Below, piece by piece: positions 61,779-64,000 of a DNA stretch of 64,000 nt. The stretch comes from Clostridia bacterium UC5.1-1D2 (GTDB lineage: Bacteria > Bacillota > Clostridia > Lachnospirales > Lachnospiraceae). A program made the translations under genes and the position numbers. The DNA lies in NCBI GenBank assembly GCA_001304855.1, contig BBZN01000022.1:1-64000 (forward strand). Direction: 5' to 3'. Positions within the stretch are counted from its first letter, which is position 1. Each line of letters begins with the position of its first letter. The notes under the pieces were generated by a model. It saw only the letters and a list, made by a program, of their open reading frames with translations. It made no database searches and was not told the DNA's origin.

Positions 61779-61945
61779 ATGACCACAGGATATCTGATTC
61801 TGATATCTGTCTGCGCTGCAACGCAGATGCGAGTTTCTTTCTGAAGCCCGCCAGATTCCCACAACAGCGTTAATTGAACGGAAGAGATGGAGCGTACCTT
61901 GATAATTTCAAAGGATTTGTCTTATTGTCCCTCTTTATAATTAAA

Positions 61946-62025
61946 ATGTACGCTGCTTAAATTGGTGTGCGGCCGGCGGAAAATCAGCCCCAAAGGCAGG
62001 TGCAGGAGCGATTCCCAGCGTACAT
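61946..62025 (-). repeat. Dispersed inverted-repeat element, copy C (80-bp half element)
   Basis: Reverse complement matches the left half of copy B (56348-56424). Its own ends ATGTACGCTG and CAGCGTACAT are a perfect 10-bp inverted repeat. It ends 22 bp before the start codon of the next gene. Confidence 0.82.
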
Positions 62026-62047
62026 TAAAAAAGAAGGAGGGAATGTG

Positions 62048-63079
62048 ATGAGAACATATAAGATGAAACACTGGGGCTACAGGATTCTGGCGGGGATTTT
62101 TTGCGCGGCTGTCTTTGCTGGCACATCCCGGGGAGCTGAGTTTGCCGGGCCTCATGGGGATGCTGCCATTTCACAAAATAAAGTCGTCGAAACCGGGGTA
62201 AAAAGCAGCCCTGAGGAGGAAGGAGGCCTGTATATTACCAGAAGTCTGGCAACAGAGGAACTGGAACACCTGGAAGCGCCTTCAGAAACCTATTGGACAC
62301 AGGATGGCAGGGAATATGAACTGAGCCGTTGGGAGATAAAGGAGATACCTGGTCACAGGGCGGCGCGCACAATGGAGAAACAGATCGTATATGCCGGAGT
62401 GGAGGGGGCGGAAGGGCTACCGGAGTCAATTACAGTTGCAGATGAGGTAACCGGCGTTCCTGCAGAGGGAGAACTTTCCCTGCGAAAAACCAGGGTGCTT
62501 AAGGAGGAGTGGCAGGAAGGATTTACCGTTCCGGTTACCTTCCATTCCTATGGGGCCGATGAATATGAGGCAGGCAGTTTAATCCTGTCAGGGAAAGACC
62601 CTCTGACCTATACAGACCAACTGGGAAGTGAACTGCTTAACATGGCGGGACTTTCCCCGGGCGAGTATAGAATCCATACCATAGATTGGGTTGGTGAACC
62701 TTATGCGGATGAAGCTGGACAGATATGCCGCCAGGCCCTGGCAATGGGGGAGAAGCTTCTGAGGGACTATGAGGTTACTTATGAGGGGGAGGTGAGCTGG
62801 ATGGAGCCTGTCTCCTATGAATTGGGAATGGTTTACAGGCCTGCAGCTTTGATTCCTTTGCAGACGCCGTCCGTAGAGGCTCCTCCGGAACCGGCCCTGC
62901 ATTCTATCCCTCCAGCGGATACGGAGCTTGAGAATAGCCCCCTTTGGTATTGGGTGCGCAGCGGATTTGTCATTACGGTAGCGGCAGGTTTAATCGGGAT
63001 CTTTGCAGGAATGGCGCTGCTGCTTATATTGCGGAGCAGACAGAGAAAAGAGAGAAAGGGCCTGCATGGCACTGAGTGA
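62048..63079 (+). CDS. Membrane-anchored extracellular protein of unknown function
   Basis: 343 residues. N-terminal signal peptide (ILAGIFCAAVFAGTSRGAEF), a large extracellular part of mixed beta character with no motif I can name (YELSRWEIKEIPGHRAA, VPVTFHSYGADEYEAG, GEYRIHTIDWVGEPYADEAG), and one helix near the C-terminus (FVITVAAGLIGIFAGMALLL) followed by RSRQRKERKG as a stop-transfer. So it is a type I membrane protein. AAGAAGGAGGG precedes ATG 62048, immediately after repeat copy C. Frame intact. The only stretch recognised is the topology; function cannot be assigned. Confidence 0.7.
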   Translation: MRTYKMKHWGYRILAGIFCAAVFAGTSRGAEFAGPHGDAAISQNKVVETGVKSSPEEEGGLYITRSLATEELEHLEAPSETYWTQDGREYELSRWEIKEIPGHRAARTMEKQIVYAGVEGAEGLPESITVADEVTGVPAEGELSLRKTRVLKEEWQEGFTVPVTFHSYGADEYEAGSLILSGKDPLTYTDQLGSELLNMAGLSPGEYRIHTIDWVGEPYADEAGQICRQALAMGEKLLRDYEVTYEGEVSWMEPVSYELGMVYRPAALIPLQTPSVEAPPEPALHSIPPADTELENSPLWYWVRSGFVITVAAGLIGIFAGMALLLILRSRQRKERKGLHGTE

Positions 63080-63417
63080 GGAGGGCAGGGACAAATCTCA
63101 GACATAGGAAAACAAATGATTGTTACTGCATACGGAGGAGTGTTTTCCAAAACGGTTGATGTATGTTCCATCGCTTTCCGCTCATGGAATATTTCAAAAG
63201 CGGTGGGATAGCCCTGGGTTTCTTTTAGGTTTCGGTTCCAATATTTATCAGAAAATAGGCGCTTTTATAATATTTTAGGAAAAATTAAAGAAAAAGACAT
63301 AGTAAAATCACAGGTTTCGTAGTAAGATGTATCGTGAATGCAGGCAGGGGGAATTGTACCTGCTGTGTTCCGATTCATGTGAAAAGCAACAGATATAGAA
63401 AAGAGGAGATTTATTTA
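63080..63417 (+). other. Intergenic region, 338 bp
   Basis: AT-rich in its second half. A TATAAT at 63266-63271 lacks a good -35 box. No gene, hairpin or repeat was recognised. It presumably holds the promoter of the next lipoprotein gene. Confidence 0.4.
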
Positions 63418-64000
63418 TGAAAAACAATATTTGGCAATTACTGTATTGGCTGTAGCATTGGGCATGACTGCATGCTCAACCAAACCGGCTGAAACGGCAG
63501 CTCCAACAACTGCTGCAACCACTGCTGAGAGCGATTTAGCAGAGGAGGATTTGGAGGAGAACTATTTTTACGGTTATGTGGACAGCGTTGAGGGCGATGT
63601 AGTCACTATGACTGCCGATGATGGAACCTCAGCCAAGTTTGATGTCTCCAAAGCAGAGATCACAGGTGCAGATGAGATAGGCGTTGGCGATGAGATAGAA
63701 ATTTTATATTTAGGCGACGTATCTGACGACACAACTGAGGCTAAGAGCGTGGACATCATCACATCCGTAGCGGCGGAAGCGGCCCAGGAGGCTGCAGCAG
63801 CCAGGATCAGGCTGTGAACGGTACAATCGAGGCTGCGGACAATGGTACATTAACCTTAAAGACGGAAGATGGTACATATACATTCAATTCGATAATCGCC
63901 CAGAAGGTGACGAAGGACGGTATCAAGGCAGGAGCAGAGGCAGAGGTTACTTACTACGGCGACCTGGATGATGAGGAAGATAAGCCTGTGGCAACCAGAA
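63418..64000 (+). CDS. Lipoprotein with repeated beta domains, cut by window end, frame broken
   Basis: Starts MKKQYLAITVLAVALGMTAC after adding one A in the A5 run at 63421; the lipobox is MTAC. Then a Thr/Ala/Glu linker and two similar domains of about 55 residues: YGYVDSVEGDVVTMTADDGTSAKFD and, after a break near 63805, VNGTIEAADNGTLTLKTEDGTYTF. The same domain type occurs in the lipoprotein at 24341. GAGGAG precedes the start. The gene runs off the window. Function unknown. Confidence 0.75.

Overview
The window looks like a chromosomal segment of a gut Firmicute of the Lachnospiraceae, probably near Enterocloster / the former Clostridium clostridioforme group. That placement is an inference from gene content: clostridial ChW-type repeats, an AI-2 Lsr system, TRAP transporters with a YesM/YesN-type pair, G+C-rich coding with AT-rich promoters, and strong AGGAGG ribosome sites. 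No rRNA, tRNA, phage, CRISPR array or transposase gene was seen. Many reading frames, including housekeeping genes, are interrupted by what reads as loss of one base, usually in a short homopolymer (for example GGGG read as GGG, or A7 as A6). I treat these as probable consensus errors. Each such gene is annotated as one CDS spanning the breaks.

Layout. 1-11.4 kb: a secreted transglutaminase-like protein (minus strand), then a plus-strand run of an S1-domain protein, the alarmone synthetase RelQ, a membrane glycerophosphodiesterase, D-aminoacyl-tRNA deacylase, a DUF3783 protein, a VWA / MoxR-ATPase pair, and a sigma-54 activator. 11.4-17.3 kb: a consensus sigma-54 promoter directly before a C-S lyase, AbgT transporter, M24 peptidase and CoA-disulfide reductase/rhodanese operon. 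17.4-25 kb: MATE pump, metallo-hydrolase, dihydroorotase, an amino-acid ABC transporter containing an unusual 96-bp tandem repeat, a 37-residue membrane microprotein and a lipoprotein. 25-34.3 kb: a complete AI-2 uptake locus (cupin-lsrK-lsrR divergent from lsrACDBF). 34.4-40.6 kb: AEC transporter, two ABC-F proteins flanking luxS and exonuclease III. 40.8-50.7 kb: a catalytically degenerate GH13 protein, a calcium-type P-ATPase, a fumarylacetoacetase-family protein, methylglyoxal synthase and a glycogen branching enzyme with a long repetitive tail. 50.7-58.2 kb: two-component system, TRAP transporter and a second orphan TRAP binding protein. 58.2-64 kb: surface proteins, a small alarmone-hydrolase-type HD protein, a polysaccharide deacetylase and lipoproteins.

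How it fits together. LuxS makes the AI-2 precursor, and the Lsr genes import, phosphorylate and degrade AI-2, so the organism can both produce and clear the signal. The sigma-54 activator and the operon beside it look like a dedicated regulated pathway for an imported sulfur-containing amino-acid conjugate. RelQ and the HD protein could make and remove alarmones. The two-component pair probably controls the adjacent TRAP operon, whose promoter carries a matching direct repeat. Three copies of a small inverted-repeat element sit just upstream of three ribosome-binding sites and are the most notable non-coding feature.
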